Positions 43,909 to 52,857 of a DNA stretch of 64,000 bases are shown piece after piece. The notes beneath the pieces were generated by a model, which was not told the origin of the DNA, made no database searches, and worked only from the letters and a program-made list of their open reading frames with translations. Positions within the stretch are counted from its first letter, which is position 1, and each line of letters begins with the position of its first letter. Both the position numbers and the translations under genes were made by a program. The stretch is from positions 30,035 through 94,034 of the forward strand of contig JALHMC010000011.1 in the NCBI GenBank assembly GCA_022844225.1, given 5' to 3'. The DNA comes from Hyphomicrobiaceae bacterium. GTDB taxonomy: Bacteria > Pseudomonadota > Alphaproteobacteria > Rhizobiales > Hyphomicrobiaceae.

Positions 43909-44169
43909 TATCCCCGCGAAGGCGGGGACCCACGTCGGCGCAGAAGCGATCCGCTAGCCTCGCCAAACCCACCCATGTCATCCCGGTGCTTGCCTGCCCC
44001 GGCGAAGGCCGGGGTCACCGGGACCCATCGCGCCGAAAGCTATATGCGTCGAAGGGGCCCGTGGACTGGCAGCCCGAGTCCTCGCCGTTCCCACTCGCGC
44101 AGCAGCCTCCCACAGGAGCACACCGAGCAAGCTGAGAAATGGGTCCCGTGGACAAGCCACGGGATGACA
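43909..44169. repeat. Composite palindromic intergenic repeat
   Basis: The 490-base gap after the MaoC-like gene contains three hairpins with GC-rich stems: 43911-43928, a long one from 43981 to 44023 that also holds an inner CCCCGGC/GCCGGGG stem, and 44144-44164. The outer two share the motif TCATCCCG...GGGACCCAT and its inverted form ATGGGTCCCG...CGGGATGAC. The same motifs flank the element at 63415-63561. These are dispersed palindromic repeats of the kind common in alphaproteobacterial genomes. Confidence 0.75.
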
Positions 44170-44318
44170 AAGGTCACACCGCGAACGCTTCGGGGTGGGG
44201 CTGATTTGCGGAGGGAGCGCAAGTCGTTCGGCGGCGTCGGGCCGCTCTAGCCGCAATTGATCGGAAGCTAGAGGACTTCCCGGTACCGACCGTCTGGTCG
44301 ACTTCGGTTCTGCCAAGC

Positions 44319-45152
44319 TCAGTTCTCAGAGACGAATCTCATGATGGCCGTGTTGAATGCGACCGGGTTGTCGAGATGCATGAGGTGAGCAGCTTTGGGT
44401 ATGACTACGGTTGGGCCGCATTCACGGATCTTTCGAAGCGTGTCGTAGAACTCCGCGTAGGATTTTGGGCTGTTCTCGCCGGTCAGCAGTAACATCGGCA
44501 TTCTGAGCGCAGCCAGCACTTCCTTAGGGACCGGGTTGCGTGTGTCCGCCAACGCCGTGCTGATATTATCGAGCATGATTTGACGACGCTCTGGAGGCAA
44601 CCGAGACCATGCACCGGTACCGTTCAGAGCGTCTACCAACTGCTGCGCCCCTCGCTCAAACTCACCTCGTCGAATAGCCGAATTGAGGGTGTTCATGCGT
44701 TTTTCGGCTGCTGCTTTAGCTTGGCGCATTGCGTCCGTTTCATCGCCAGCCACACTAATCGTCCCGTCTTCCAATATCAGCGTCTTAATCAGCTCTGGTG
44801 CTTGCCGCGCCATCTCCACGGCCACTAATCCTCCGCGTGACCAGCCCAGAAGATGGACCTGGCCCACCGCGAGAGAACTCACGAGAGCTGCAACATCTGC
44901 GGCGTGCTGCTCGATGGTAAAATCTGCTCCCACCCCGTCCCATGACTCGGGAAAGTGATGGCGCAAGCTCGGAGCGACGACGCGAAAACGCGACGATAGC
45001 CCCGCCACAGTTGGCTCCCACGTGCGGTAGTCCACGATCGAGCCATGAAGCAAGACGATTGTCGGCCCGCTGCCGGCGTCCTGGTAGGTCAGTGGGTAGC
45101 CATTGACCTCAAGCCACTTGGCATCCCTTGGAATTGGCCAGAGTGGAGTCAT
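44319..45152 (-). CDS. Alpha/beta hydrolase
   Basis: The 277-residue protein has the alpha/beta hydrolase pattern: oxyanion region IVLLHGSIVDYRTWEPTV, nucleophile elbow LLGWSRGGLVAVEMA, and the late His in PKAAHLMHLDNP. It hydrolyses an ester or a similar bond. The ATG at 45152 follows a very strong AAGGAG at ideal spacing. GC content and codon choice are lower and less biased than in neighbouring genes, with T- and A-ended codons frequent. This suggests recent acquisition. No operon partner is evident. Confidence 0.82.
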   Translation of the reverse strand: MTPLWPIPRDAKWLEVNGYPLTYQDAGSGPTIVLLHGSIVDYRTWEPTVAGLSSRFRVVAPSLRHHFPESWDGVGADFTIEQHAADVAALVSSLAVGQVHLLGWSRGGLVAVEMARQAPELIKTLILEDGTISVAGDETDAMRQAKAAAEKRMNTLNSAIRRGEFERGAQQLVDALNGTGAWSRLPPERRQIMLDNISTALADTRNPVPKEVLAALRMPMLLLTGENSPKSYAEFYDTLRKIRECGPTVVIPKAAHLMHLDNPVAFNTAIMRFVSEN

Positions 45153-45424
45153 GCGATCTCCTTGTGGTTGAACGGGACTCCTGGTCACTGCCGACGATTT
45201 CAATTTTAGTCTGTCGGCCGCACCAAGGTCGATTCTACCGCCAGCGTCTGACTTCTTTGCTGTTGCTACATTTGAAAGTTTCTCTCATCCCATTCCTTTA
45301 AAATAAACCTGCCCCCGCTCTTTCTCTTGCGCTCCGCAACGGAACATCAGCAGCGAAACCGGATCACGTGACCCGGGCGTGTCCCGAATTCCGCAGCCGT
45401 AGCGCTATTGCAGAATCAAACATG

Positions 45425-46389
45425 TCATTTCAGAACATTTTTCTTGAGGAACTCAACGACGTCTATGTGGGCCTTCTTTGTTGCTGCTTCGTTGTAGCCT
45501 CTCGAAACGCCCTTAGTTCTGCACGCGTCCTCTTTCGCGAGGGGCTTCTGTGTTGAACACTGACAATATCTCCAGCATCAGTCTCTTCCTGACGGCAACC
45601 CGCTGCTGTCGTGAAGTCCATCTTTTTTACTGGTCCCACGTACACCGAGTCAAAAACATGATGAGCGTCCGGATAGGTGATGATCTGGACATCCTTGCCG
45701 CCCTTCTTGAGGCGCTCGGCGTAGTAGACGCAAGGGGCTGCCGGAACCCAATCATCCGCATCTCCATGAAGGATCAGCATCGGGCTTATGAGATCCTCGT
45801 CTCCACGGTAACGTGTGGCGCAAAGTCCGTATACCGAGATATGGGACGCGAATTTCAACCCGTTACCGTAAAGCTTATGAAACCGAGCGGTATTTGAATA
45901 CATGGTGCCCGCCGACCCGTGGGAAAAACCCATCACGGATATCTTGCCGTTATCTACGAAGGGGTGTTCCGAGAGGACTTTTAAAGCAGCAAATGCATCA
46001 ACCACTCGCACGATTGGAGGTAACGTCGCGTGCTCGCCTATGACGAACCTCTTGCGACCAGTGAAGCTGTCCAGAACAAAGGTTGATAGTCCGGCTTCGT
46101 TGAGCACACGAGCCCATTCGTTCGAAGTGTGGTTCGACGCACCGATGCCGCCTGCGCCGGGCAGCAACACTACGAGTGGCTGCTTCGGTCCATCTTTCGC
46201 GAGGCGCAATTGTCCAGCAAGCTGAACCGATGGGCCCTTGTTCCCTTGAAGAAACTCTTTCGCCGATGCCGGCGTCGAGGATTCCACCGCAATAACATGT
46301 TCCTGGACGAACTGTGCGGCCACAGAAGGCGCTACGGCCGTGACTACGATCACCGAGAGAACTGTCACGGCGCCTTTTACGAGGATCAT
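45425..46389 (-). pseudogene. Secreted dienelactone hydrolase family gene with a 3' frameshift
   Basis: The main frame (46389 to its stop at 45463) encodes 308 residues: a signal peptide ending APSVAAQ, VVLLPGAGGIG, nucleophile elbow VMGFSHGSAG, acid in LHGDADDWVP and the late DAHHVF. All catalytic elements are present. Near 45545-45562 the family-like sequence jumps to another frame that reads PLAKEDACRTKGVSRGYNEA and ends FLKKNVLK at 45425, a normal dienelactone hydrolase C-terminus. The main frame instead ends in a basic, glutamine-rich tail. So the gene has a one-base indel or a sequencing error. Low GC like its neighbour. Confidence 0.7.
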
Positions 46390-46914
46390 AGGTCTCCCTT
46401 TCCTATTACGGAAACAATTTAGGAGATCCGGCAACCGGATGGGTCAAAGACCATTTACTTTAAAGTATATCGTCGCCGGACAATCGGGAATCGAGTCGAC
46501 GTTGTCGTCTCCTTCCCCGACGAGGTATCGTATGCGGACATAATTACTCGATGCAAGCCTCGGGTATCGCTTTCACAAGGGCGGCTGGTGGTCTTCACCT
46601 TTTCGAGCACGCCAACTGCGCCCCCGACAACGGTCATGGTTGCAATGTCAGGCACTGTGGGCGACGCCCGGTCAGCCAACATCCGCTCCTGCTCAAAACC
46701 GCAATAACCGTAGCCAATCGCCGCACGCGTCCGGCGATCTCGGCCACCCATGCCACCCGTCGAAGCGGCAAGGACTCCCATAAGGACGTCTTGCACGGCG
46801 AGCGGCCCGCCACCCGACGCCCCGCCCCGCCCCGCTCCCTTTGCCCCTCAACCCACATGCGCTACCCTGGCCGCTCGCAATGCCAGCCTGAACAGGCAGC
46901 CACCGGAGACGATC
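46390..46914. other. 525-base gap without a confident gene
   Basis: This region joins the low-GC island to the host-like GST gene. A minus-strand frame at 46455-46796 (113 codons) contains a short hydrophobic patch, IATMTVVGGAVGVLEKV, but no plausible start region or domain, and I do not call it. The left end presumably holds the promoter of the dienelactone hydrolase gene. GC rises again after about 46700. Confidence 0.4.
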
Positions 46915-47784
46915 ATGAGCGCAGACGGCTATACGCCACCGAAGGTTTGGACGTGGGACAAGGCGAGTGGCGGGCGGTTCGCCAACATCAACCGGCCGAT
47001 CGCCGGGGCGACGCAAGAAAAGGAGCTGCCGGTCGGGAAGCATCCGATGCAGCTCTACTCGCAGGGCACGCCCAACGGCGTCAAAGTCACGGTGATGCTC
47101 GAGGAACTGCTCGCGCTCGGCCACAAGGGCGCCGAATACGACGCCTGGCTGATCCGCATCGGCAACGGCGACCAGTTCGGCAGCGGCTTCGTCGGCGTGA
47201 ACCCCAACTCGAAGATCCCGGCGCTGCTCGACCGGTCGAACCCGGCGAAGCCCCAGCGCGTGTTCGAGTCCGGCGCCATCTTGCTCTATCTCGCCGAGAA
47301 GTTCGGCGCTTTCCTGCCGAAGGACCCGGGCGCCCGCACGGAAGCGCTCAACTGGCTGTTCTGGCAGATGGGCAGCGCCCCCTATCTCGGCGGCGGCTTC
47401 GGACACTTCTACGCCTACGCGCCGGAGAAGTGGGAATACCCGATCAACCGATTCGCCATGGAAACCAAGCGCCAGCTCGACGTGCTCGACCGGCATCTGG
47501 CCGATAACAAGTTCATGGCGGGCAGCGATTACTCCATCGCCGACATGGCGATCTGGCCCTGGTACGGCGCGCTGGCCAAGGGGCTGCTCTACGGCGGCGG
47601 CGAATTCCTCGCCGTGCAGGACTACAAGCATGTCCAGCGCTGGACCGACGAGATCGCCGCGCGGCCGGCCGTGAAGCGGGGGCGGATGGTCAACCGCATC
47701 CAGGGCGAACCGTCGAGCCAGCTTCACGAGCGCCACGAGGCGAGCGACTTCGACACCAAGACGCAGGACAAGCTCGAGAAATGA
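46915..47784 (+). CDS. yghU: Glutathione S-transferase-like disulphide-bond oxidoreductase (YghU)
   Basis: The 289-residue protein is a YghU-type glutathione transferase: an N-terminal extension (YTPPKVWTWDKASGGRFANINRPIAGAT), a thioredoxin-like domain with LYSQGTPNGVKVTVMLEEL, VNPNSKIPALLD and FESGAILLYLAEKFG, and a helical C-terminal domain with DYSIADMAIWPWYG. YghU binds two glutathione molecules and reduces disulphides. The ATG at 46915 has GGAG seven bases upstream. It stands alone before ribF, and base composition is that of the host again. Confidence 0.9.
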   Translation: MSADGYTPPKVWTWDKASGGRFANINRPIAGATQEKELPVGKHPMQLYSQGTPNGVKVTVMLEELLALGHKGAEYDAWLIRIGNGDQFGSGFVGVNPNSKIPALLDRSNPAKPQRVFESGAILLYLAEKFGAFLPKDPGARTEALNWLFWQMGSAPYLGGGFGHFYAYAPEKWEYPINRFAMETKRQLDVLDRHLADNKFMAGSDYSIADMAIWPWYGALAKGLLYGGGEFLAVQDYKHVQRWTDEIAARPAVKRGRMVNRIQGEPSSQLHERHEASDFDTKTQDKLEK

Positions 47785-47894
47785 CGTCGGTGGCGAAGTC
47801 CGCCTCAGGAGCCGCCAACGCGGATGTTCATCAGGACGCGGGCATGCTGTAGGCTTGCCCGCGACCCCTGTCCTCAGCATCCGAAAAGCGCCCC

Positions 47895-48848
47895 ATGCAC
47901 GTCTTTCACGGCTACCAGGATCTCCCGGCCTCGCTTCGCGGCGCCGCGCTCGCCATCGGCAATTTCGATGGCGTCCATCGCGGACATCAGGCGCTGATTG
48001 CGCGGGCACGCGGCGAGGCGGCGGCTTCGGCGCGCGAGGGAGGGTCGCGGCTCGCGGGCGCCATGGTCTTCGAACCGCACCCGCGCGAATATTTCCATCC
48101 GGAGCGGCCGCATTTCCGCATCACGTCGCTGGAGCGCAAGCTCAAGCTGTTCGAGCGCTACGGCCTCGATCTCGCGGTCGTCGTACCGTTCGGCGAGACG
48201 GTCGCGAGCCTCGAGCCGACGGCATTCGCCGAGCGCGTGCTGGTGAAGGGCCTGGGCGTGCGCCACGTCGTGGTCGGCTACGATTTCTTCTTCGGCAAGG
48301 GCCGCGGCGGCAGCGCCGAGGACCTCCAGCGCCTCGGCGGCAAGCTCGGTTTCGGCGTAAGTGTCGTGCCGCCGGTCGCCGAAGGGGGTGAAGTGTTCTC
48401 GTCATCCGCGATCCGCGCCGAGATCGCCCAGGGCGACGTCGCGGGCGCGGCGGCGATGATGGGACACTGGTGGAGCGTCACCGGCGAGGTCGTCGGTGGT
48501 GCCAAGCGCGGCACCGGCATGGGCTTTCCGACGGCCAACGTGGTCCTGCCGCGAACGACGCCGCTCGCCTACGGCATCTACGCCGTCTTCGTCGATGGCC
48601 CGGACGGACGCCATCAGGGCGCAGCCTATCTCGGCACACGGCCGACGTTCGACAATGGGCCGCCGGTCCTCGAGGTGTTCCTGTTCGACTTCGACGGCGA
48701 TCTCTACGGCAAGCAGATCGAGGTCTCGTTCGTAGGCTTCATCCGCCCGGATCGTCGCTTCGATGGCATGGAAGCGCTGATGGAGCAGATGGGCAAGGAT
48801 TGCGAGAAAGCGCGGCAGATGTTGACTGCCGCGCCCTCTCGCTCGTGA
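47895..48848 (+). CDS. ribF: Bifunctional riboflavin kinase / FAD synthetase
   Basis: The 317-residue protein has the two RibF domains: an N-terminal nucleotidyltransferase with IGNFDGVHRGHQALI, HPREYFHP and VVGYDFFFGKGRGG, and a C-terminal flavokinase with GAKRGTGMGFPTANVVLP and HQGAAYLGTRPTFDNGPPVLEVFLFDF. It converts riboflavin to FMN and then FAD, which the many flavoenzymes in this window need. The start ATG at 47895 opens a complete domain. A short inverted repeat (47838-47862) precedes it; no FMN riboswitch is recognised. Confidence 0.95.
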   Translation: MHVFHGYQDLPASLRGAALAIGNFDGVHRGHQALIARARGEAAASAREGGSRLAGAMVFEPHPREYFHPERPHFRITSLERKLKLFERYGLDLAVVVPFGETVASLEPTAFAERVLVKGLGVRHVVVGYDFFFGKGRGGSAEDLQRLGGKLGFGVSVVPPVAEGGEVFSSSAIRAEIAQGDVAGAAAMMGHWWSVTGEVVGGAKRGTGMGFPTANVVLPRTTPLAYGIYAVFVDGPDGRHQGAAYLGTRPTFDNGPPVLEVFLFDFDGDLYGKQIEVSFVGFIRPDRRFDGMEALMEQMGKDCEKARQMLTAAPSRS

Positions 48849-48854
48849 CAACCG

Positions 48855-49475
48855 TCAGCGCGTCTGGCTCGCGGGCGCATTCTGCGAGAGGCGCGGGCCG
48901 GGCGTGACCGGCGCGCGGCGCAACTCGACGTCGAGGGTGCGGTCGACGAAGGTGCCGTTGAAGTCGTCGTGGATCCGCAGCACGACCTGATAGCGCCCCT
49001 CGGCGAAGGTCAGGTGGTTGAGCATGAGATCGCCATAGACCTGGGTCAGCGGCGCGGGGCCCGTCGACGGACGGGTCAGCGGCAGTTGCCAGGCGTTGTC
49101 GCGGACGGCGACGGTCTGCCCCTGGGCGTTGCGCACCAGGATATCGACCGACATCGACGCGCTCACATTACCGTTCTCGAAGCGGGTCGCGAGGTTGGTC
49201 GGCTCGAAGTAGATGTTGAATGGCGTGCCGGGCGCAATCACGTTCGAGCGGGTCTGGAACTGACCGAAGCCGGTCGCCGCGCCCTGCGAGAGCGCAATGC
49301 GCTGGATGGCGATGGCCGAGCCGTTATTGGTCGTGCTCGCAGCAGCGGCCTGCTGGGCTTGCGGGCTCTGCTTGGCGGCCAGATCCAGTCGCACGGCGAA
49401 GTTGCCCGTGGCGGCCGCGATGGTGGAGAGGACGAGGAAGCCCACTCCGAGGAAAATGCCGAATTTGCCTTTCAT
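48855..49475 (-). CDS. Membrane-anchored or secreted protein of unknown function
   Basis: The 206-residue protein starts with a hydrophobic segment (FGIFLGVGFLVLSTIAAATGNFAV) that serves as signal anchor, followed by a beta-rich domain with SQGAATGFGQFQTRSNVIAPGTPFNIYFEP and a C-terminal FAEGRYQVVLRIHDDFNGTFVDRTLDVEL. This looks like an exported beta-sandwich. No known domain is identified. The ATG at 49475 with GGGAG upstream is preferred over 49553. It converges on ribF. Confidence 0.65.
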   Translation of the reverse strand: MKGKFGIFLGVGFLVLSTIAAATGNFAVRLDLAAKQSPQAQQAAAASTTNNGSAIAIQRIALSQGAATGFGQFQTRSNVIAPGTPFNIYFEPTNLATRFENGNVSASMSVDILVRNAQGQTVAVRDNAWQLPLTRPSTGPAPLTQVYGDLMLNHLTFAEGRYQVVLRIHDDFNGTFVDRTLDVELRRAPVTPGPRLSQNAPASQTR

Positions 49476-49654
49476 GACGCGTGCTCCCGATGGGCCGTTT
49501 CGACGATCGATTTCGTTGAGAGCAGTGTTACATCTTTGTCGAACGACGTTCAATATCAGGCAGCACGAATGGCCATCACAAGTGCGTGAATTTCGGATCT
49601 ATGCGTATCGAAAATTGACGAGTTCGCCTTCGGACCTTCCGGCTTTTAGCCGTG

Positions 49655-50335
49655 TCAGGGCTTGGCCGGAGCGAGTTGCCAGACAGCCGTGCGCTTGATC
49701 TCGGCGTCTTCCAGCTCGCGCGTGACCGGAACGCGGTGCTCGGCCAGCTGGTCGAACCTCCCGCGCGGGAAATAGCTGCGGCCAGGATCGCCGATCAGAA
49801 CTCGGGCTCCATTCCGTGCGGCGGTCTCGATGAACGCGAGCACCCGGTCGGCCAGTTCCCGCTCGTAGAAGAGATCTCCGACGAGAACGATCGTGAAGCG
49901 CGGGTCCGGCGGCGCGGCGAGGAGATCGTCTGCCGTGACCGCAACGGCGACCGCATTGGCCTCGGCATTGAGCGCCGAGGCCGCCAGCGCAACCGCGTCG
50001 ATGTCGGCCGCCAGCACCGATCGCGCACCGGCCCGCATGGCGGCGATGGCGGTCAGGCCCGAGCCCGCGCCGAGGTCAAGCACGTCGCGTCCGCGAGCCA
50101 GGTCCGGATGATCGAGCAGGTGCCGGGCGAGCGCCTGTCCTCCGGCCCAGGCGAAGGCCCAGTAGGGCGGCGGCACGTTCATGGCGCCGAGCTCTTCCTC
50201 GGTCTTGCGCCAGATCGGCAGCGATTCCTCGGCGAGATGCAGGTGGATCTCGGGCACCAGCGGTGGCGTCATCAGTCGCGTATTGGCGCGAATGAACATT
50301 GGCCAGTCGTGAGCCGCAGGAGGCGAGGTCGTCAT
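49655..50335 (-). CDS. Class I SAM-dependent methyltransferase (lysine methyltransferase type), copy 2
   Basis: The 226-residue protein has the SAM-binding motif VLDLGAGSGLTAIAAMRAGA followed by the acidic loop AADID and a post-motif IVLVGDLFYERELADRV. The leading FIRANTRLMTPPLVPEIHLHLAEES and PPPYWAFAWAGGQALARHLLDHP match the ETF-beta/calmodulin-type lysine methyltransferase group. It probably methylates a protein side chain. Its start overlaps the stop of the paralogous gene at 50332-51027 by four bases. Confidence 0.82.
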   Translation of the reverse strand: MTTSPPAAHDWPMFIRANTRLMTPPLVPEIHLHLAEESLPIWRKTEEELGAMNVPPPYWAFAWAGGQALARHLLDHPDLARGRDVLDLGAGSGLTAIAAMRAGARSVLAADIDAVALAASALNAEANAVAVAVTADDLLAAPPDPRFTIVLVGDLFYERELADRVLAFIETAARNGARVLIGDPGRSYFPRGRFDQLAEHRVPVTRELEDAEIKRTAVWQLAPAKP

Positions 50336-51027
50336 TGCACAGCTATACCCGGACGGACGCGGCGACGCGACGCCCGCGAGCGAACGCGCCACACACGTCC
50401 CTCCTCGGGATCGTCCTCGATCAAAGCGGGCACCAGCGGCGCTGGATAGCGCGCAAGTTCGTCGAGGACGGCGGCGGGGCGGCGTCCGCTCAGTCGGTCG
50501 CCCATCAGCAGGGCCATTTCGGCCTCGGCGGCCATCTCGAGAAAGGCGCCGACGCGAAGTGCCAGCTCGGGTTCGTAGACGAGGTCGGAGACAATGATGA
50601 GGTCGGCGTCTGGAAGCTCGCTCAGCAGATCGCGCGTTGTCGTCTCGATGCGACCGGCAAGGCCGTTGGCGGCGGCATTCATGGCGATGGCGATCTCGGC
50701 CATGGGGTCGATATCGGCAGCGATCACCTGCACGGCCCCGGACATAATGGCCGCGATGGCACCGACCCCCGAGCCCGAGCCGATATCGACGACGCGGCGT
50801 CCCGCAAAGAGGGCGGGATTGTCGAGGATGTACCGCGCCATTGCTTGCCCGCCGGGCCAGGCGAAGGCCCAGTACGGCGGGAAACGCTGATCTGGAGAGC
50901 GCTCCAACCCTTCGGCGGTCTGGAAGATGCGGTGCGAGTCGCTGGCAAGATGGAGGTCGATCTCCGGCACAAGGGTGGCGCGGCCGAGCTCGGTGTTGGC
51001 GCGAATGAAGGCGGCTGGATCATGCAT
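50332..51027 (-). CDS. Class I SAM-dependent methyltransferase (lysine methyltransferase type), copy 1
   Basis: The 231-residue protein is a paralogue of the downstream gene: FIRANTELGRATLVPEIDLHLASDS, FPPYWAFAWPGGQAMARYILDNP, VVDIGSGSGVGAIAAIMSGA, AADIDP and IIVSDLVYEPELALRV occur in the same order. The two have diverged clearly, so the duplication is not recent. The shared FIRANT...VPEIHLHL start suggests similar protein targets. It lies six bases after the hypothetical gene at 51034 on the same strand and overlaps copy 2. Confidence 0.82.
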   Translation of the reverse strand: MHDPAAFIRANTELGRATLVPEIDLHLASDSHRIFQTAEGLERSPDQRFPPYWAFAWPGGQAMARYILDNPALFAGRRVVDIGSGSGVGAIAAIMSGAVQVIAADIDPMAEIAIAMNAAANGLAGRIETTTRDLLSELPDADLIIVSDLVYEPELALRVGAFLEMAAEAEMALLMGDRLSGRRPAAVLDELARYPAPLVPALIEDDPEEGRVWRVRSRASRRRVRPGIAVQ

Positions 51028-51033
51028 GCGGTG

Positions 51034-51615
51034 TCAGTCGTTCCAATGAAAAAGCGCGTCGAAGATTCGAAGCGGTCCGTCGGCCAGGTTCGACTGGAAC
51101 CGCCATTCGGTCGGCAGCAGTGGCGCCACGTCGGCTTTCCGCAGCCGCGTTAGTCCACGGGCACCCAGCCGTTCGGCCACACGATCGGCCAAGTCTTGGA
51201 TCTCGGGTGTCGTGAACCTATCGACGCCGATGAACGACGGCATGTAACGACCGCCGAGTGTCGCCGACCACGACTTGTCGCCCTGGCCCATGACGCAGCA
51301 GGGCGCAAGCCGGCACAGCAACACCCAGAGGCCAGTGTACGAGTGATCGGCTCCGTCGTATTTCGGTCGCCGGAAAGCCGGCTTGTCGCGATAGACCCAG
51401 ATGTCTGAGAAGGACGCGACGCCCGAACCGTAGTCGTTCCACTCGGAGTTGTCTTGCAGCTTCAGTCGCGAAAGCAGTTCGCGCACCGCCCCGCGGTGGC
51501 GGTCGACGCCCGGATGACCGAAACGCTGCACGCTCGGCAGACGCGACCAGAGCCACTCGGTGTTCAACAGTTCGATTGGCGGGCCAAGCGTGGTTTCTGC
51601 GCCCCGCCGCCTCAT
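51034..51615 (-). CDS. Hypothetical protein, 193 residues
   Basis: No family is recognised. The soluble protein has a hydrophobic core segment TGLWVLLCRLAPCCVMGQGDKSW with a Cys pair, and acidic-aromatic patches, including WNDYGSGVASFSDIWVYRD and LRIFDALFHWND. The ATG overlaps the stop of the EVE-domain gene by four bases, and the methyltransferase pair follows directly. It therefore belongs to the same tightly packed minus-strand operon. Real gene by context and codon usage; function unknown. Confidence 0.75.
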   Translation of the reverse strand: MRRRGAETTLGPPIELLNTEWLWSRLPSVQRFGHPGVDRHRGAVRELLSRLKLQDNSEWNDYGSGVASFSDIWVYRDKPAFRRPKYDGADHSYTGLWVLLCRLAPCCVMGQGDKSWSATLGGRYMPSFIGVDRFTTPEIQDLADRVAERLGARGLTRLRKADVAPLLPTEWRFQSNLADGPLRIFDALFHWND

Positions 51616-52085
51616 CGCCCGGGGAGCTTATCGGGATCGAGACCGCCCATGCGGCAGATCTCGTTCCATTCGGCGCGGGTGACAGGCTGTACGGAGAGGC
51701 GCATCGAAGTGACCAGGCTCATCTTGGCGAGCTTCTTGCTGGCCTTGACGTCGGCGAGCGTCACGGGCGTCGGCATGTCGGCAACGGCGATCACGTCCAC
51801 GCACTCCCAGGTGCCGGTGTCGTCGTCTGGGTCGGGATGCGCAAGCGCCGAAACCCGCGCGACGCCCACGATCTCCTTGCCAATGTTGGAGTGGTAGAAG
51901 AAGGCGAGATCGCCAAGCTTCATGGCCCGCATGTTGTTGCGGGCGAGATAGTTGCGCACGCCCGTCCAGGGCTCGCCGGCCTGCCCTCGTTCCTTCAGCA
52001 TCTCCCACGAGAACACATCCGGCTCCGACTTGAGGAGCCAGAAGCCGGTCGAGACGGGTGTGGGGGCGGGTGGCTTTTTAGGCAC
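51612..52085 (-). CDS. EVE-domain protein
   Basis: The 157-residue protein is an EVE domain, a PUA-like fold that binds modified nucleobases in DNA or RNA: FWLLKSEPDVFSWEMLKERG, WTGVRNYLARNNMRAMKLGDLAFFYHSN and VGVARVSALAHPDPDD are family landmarks. The most upstream sensible start is GTG 52085, which overlaps the end of the amidase gene by eight bases. The frame upstream of it is antisense or overlapping and not coding. It is co-transcribed with the flanking genes. Confidence 0.87.
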   Translation of the reverse strand: MPKKPPAPTPVSTGFWLLKSEPDVFSWEMLKERGQAGEPWTGVRNYLARNNMRAMKLGDLAFFYHSNIGKEIVGVARVSALAHPDPDDDTGTWECVDVIAVADMPTPVTLADVKASKKLAKMSLVTSMRLSVQPVTRAEWNEICRMGGLDPDKLPGR

Positions 52086-52857
52086 GTGCCGAAGCTCCCC
52101 GAGTGACGAGGGCGGCGACGAGGCGCTCGATGGTGGCGAGCGTCGAGGCATCGAGGCGTCCGTCGACGCGGGCCGGTCGGAAGTGGCGTTGGAAAGCGGC
52201 GAGCACAAGCGCTGTGGAGACGTCCAGCTCCCCCGTCGTCTCGACGGCGTAGCCGTAGCGGCGGAGCAGATCTTGGGCCTTGGCGATCGTGTCGTCACGC
52301 GCGCCGGGTTCGAAGCCCGCGTCAGCCGGGTCAACGGGCTCGGGCGGAATCCACAGACCGATCCCTGCCCGCGCGAGGCGCCGCCAGTCGAATTTCTCGC
52401 CGGGGTCGATTTTGCGGGCCGGAGCAACGTCTGAATGGGCGAGCACGCGCTCGGGCGGGATCGACCAGCGGCGCACCACGTCGGACGCGAGCGCCACGAC
52501 GGCCGCCATCTGCGCCTCGGGAAAATCGGGATAGCCCTGGTCGTGGCCCGGGTTGTGGATCTCGAAGCCCACCGAGCGCGAGTTGATGTCAGTCTCGCCG
52601 CCCCACGCCGAGACGCCCGCGTGCCACGCGCGCTGATCCTCGGCGACCATCTGCGTGATCGTGCCGTCGACGTCGATCACGTAATGGCACGAGACTTTGG
52701 CCTCGGGACGCGACAGCCAGTCGATGGCGCGCTCGCACGAGTACATGCCGGTATAGTGCAGAAGCAGGATGTCCGGCCGCGTGACGCCACGGCGCGGCTC
52801 GCAGCAGGGCGAGGGGTGAATGGCCGCGGTGAGCAGCGAATCGCGGGCCGAGATCAC
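52078..52857 (-). CDS. N-acetylmuramoyl-L-alanine amidase (AmiD-like)
   Basis: The 259-residue protein has an amidase_2 domain: zinc ligands in LLLHYTGM, and a second set in VLAHSDVAPARKIDPGEKFDW, with HYVIDVDGTITQMV and WHAGVSAWGGETDINSRSVGFEIHNPGHD. A peptidoglycan-binding domain follows (AKAQDLLRRYGYAVETTGELDVSTALVLAAFQRHF). No signal peptide is evident, so it may act in the cytoplasm on recycled muropeptides or be exported by an unknown route. It overlaps the DnaJ/TerB gene by four bases at its start. Confidence 0.88.
   Translation of the reverse strand: MISARDSLLTAAIHPSPCCEPRRGVTRPDILLLHYTGMYSCERAIDWLSRPEAKVSCHYVIDVDGTITQMVAEDQRAWHAGVSAWGGETDINSRSVGFEIHNPGHDQGYPDFPEAQMAAVVALASDVVRRWSIPPERVLAHSDVAPARKIDPGEKFDWRRLARAGIGLWIPPEPVDPADAGFEPGARDDTIAKAQDLLRRYGYAVETTGELDVSTALVLAAFQRHFRPARVDGRLDASTLATIERLVAALVTRGASARA

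Noticed and set aside
46455..46796. A 113-codon minus-strand frame in the gap before yghU
   Set aside because: No ribosome-binding site, domain or signal; composition lies between island and host. Too weak to call.
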